Part shown: positions 63,748 through 64,000 of the stretch, one piece after another
Position numbering within the stretch: the stretch's first letter is position 1
How the letters are laid out: each line of letters begins with the position of its first letter
Assembly: GCA_017464525.1 (NCBI GenBank)
Contig: JAFTZM010000041.1
Location: 117,518 to 181,517, forward strand
Origin: Clostridia bacterium
GTDB taxonomy: Bacteria; Bacillota; Clostridia; Oscillospirales; QAKW01
Direction: 5' to 3'
Length of the DNA stretch: 64,000 bases
The notes under the pieces: model-generated
The model's input: only the letters and a program-made list of their open reading frames with translations
Databases searched by the model: none
Told to the model about the DNA's origin: nothing
Position numbers and translations under genes: made by a program

Positions 63748-64000
63748 ATCATAAAATCAGTAAAAATTACGTGGATTTGAGTTCCTGTATTTTACATTAT
63801 GAGAAGTTCGCTGATGGAACGGTAAAATGCATTGAGGATGAGATTCCATTCGACCTCCCCGACGGCTGGGCGTGGAGCAGGCTCCAGAGTATCACGTCCA
63901 TCCTAACTGATGGAACTCACAAGACTCCAAAGTATAGCGATGACGGATACATCTTTTTATCTTCAAAGAATGTAACTTCTGGAAAGATCGACTGGGAGAA
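63735..64000 (+). CDS. hsdS: Type I restriction-modification specificity subunit (HsdS), partial
   Basis: A frame open from 63735 runs off the window. 'YEKFADGTVKCIEDEIPFDL' and 'PDGWAWSRLQSI' are the standard lead-in to a target-recognition domain, followed by 'LTDGTHKTPKYSDDGYIFLS' and 'SKNVTSGKIDWE', the core of that domain. HsdS picks the DNA site for methylation or cutting. No ATG with a ribosome site precedes this part; the match begins in the central conserved region rather than at an HsdS N-terminus. It may be a promoterless cassette of an invertible hsdS locus, or a truncated gene next to a rearrangement. GTG 63771 is the only nearby start candidate. Confidence 0.82.

Overview
The window comes from a Gram-positive, spore-forming anaerobe of the Clostridia, most likely Oscillospirales/Ruminococcaceae-like. 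The evidence is the cotJA-cotJB-cotJC spore-coat genes, a dockerin at the end of a 1.85-kDa-residue-scale secreted enzyme, the PerR-rubrerythrin pair, the isoprenoid kinase IspE, a clostridial glgC-glgD-glgA-glgP glycogen set, an isopropylmalate-synthase-like gene placed with aconitase and isocitrate dehydrogenase (the arrangement of Re-citrate synthase), near-consensus sigma-A promoters and strong Shine-Dalgarno sites. Most of the DNA is GC-rich; about 24.3-26.7 kb is visibly AT-rich and looks acquired. No plasmid, phage or CRISPR locus is visible.

Layout. 1-5.3 kb: end of a beta-propeller protein, then a leftward ACT / UPF0210 / GH38 alpha-mannosidase operon. 5.4-9.9 kb: ispE, a BlaI/M56-peptidase sensor pair behind two palindromic operators, and a frameshifted lipoprotein gene. 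9.9-12.5 kb: feoA-feoB with a Cys-rich FeoB partner and two DtxR-type boxes. 12.6-13.2 kb: tRNA-Thr, an array of mini-hairpins and a decayed 23S-IVP-type gene. 13.2-24.3 kb: carbohydrate genes under several AraC regulators, including an SDR + type I dehydroquinase-like pair and a tightly overlapping four-gene operon of two MDR and two Gfo/Idh/MocA oxidoreductases. 24.3-26.7 kb: AT-rich island with a broken secreted trypsin-like protease and a duplicated small membrane protein. 26.7-34.6 kb: MBL-fold protein, the dockerin enzyme, an AraC regulator and an ECF S component.

34.9-40.1 kb: leftward operon Re-citrate synthase - GntR - aconitase - Icd, which makes 2-oxoglutarate (glutamate branch), with a FadR-type operator on its promoter. 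40.2-42.4 kb: MBL protein and a TIM-barrel-like protein. 42.5-43.5 kb: perR-rbr with two Per boxes. 43.6-52.7 kb: GH13 amylase-like enzyme and the glycogen genes, interrupted by a PHP-domain gene. 52.8-59.1 kb: CPBP protease, cyclophilin, an ACT-ACT-MBL fusion, cca, CYTH protein, a decayed SGNH esterase, DegV and MarR. 59.15-59.64 kb: a tandemly duplicated 238-bp structured repeat, with a diverged copy at 6.3 kb. 59.7-62.5 kb: two PHP paralogs and two unknown genes. 62.6-64 kb: cotJ operon whose third gene is cut short, followed by part of a type I restriction specificity gene.

The strongest leads for something little described are the structured intergenic repeat family, the 278-bp inverted-repeat element at 16.4 kb, the oxidoreductase/dehydroquinase-like sugar cluster, the ACT-ACT-MBL fusion and the cotJC/hsdS junction. 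Everything here was read by eye; no search or folding program was run.
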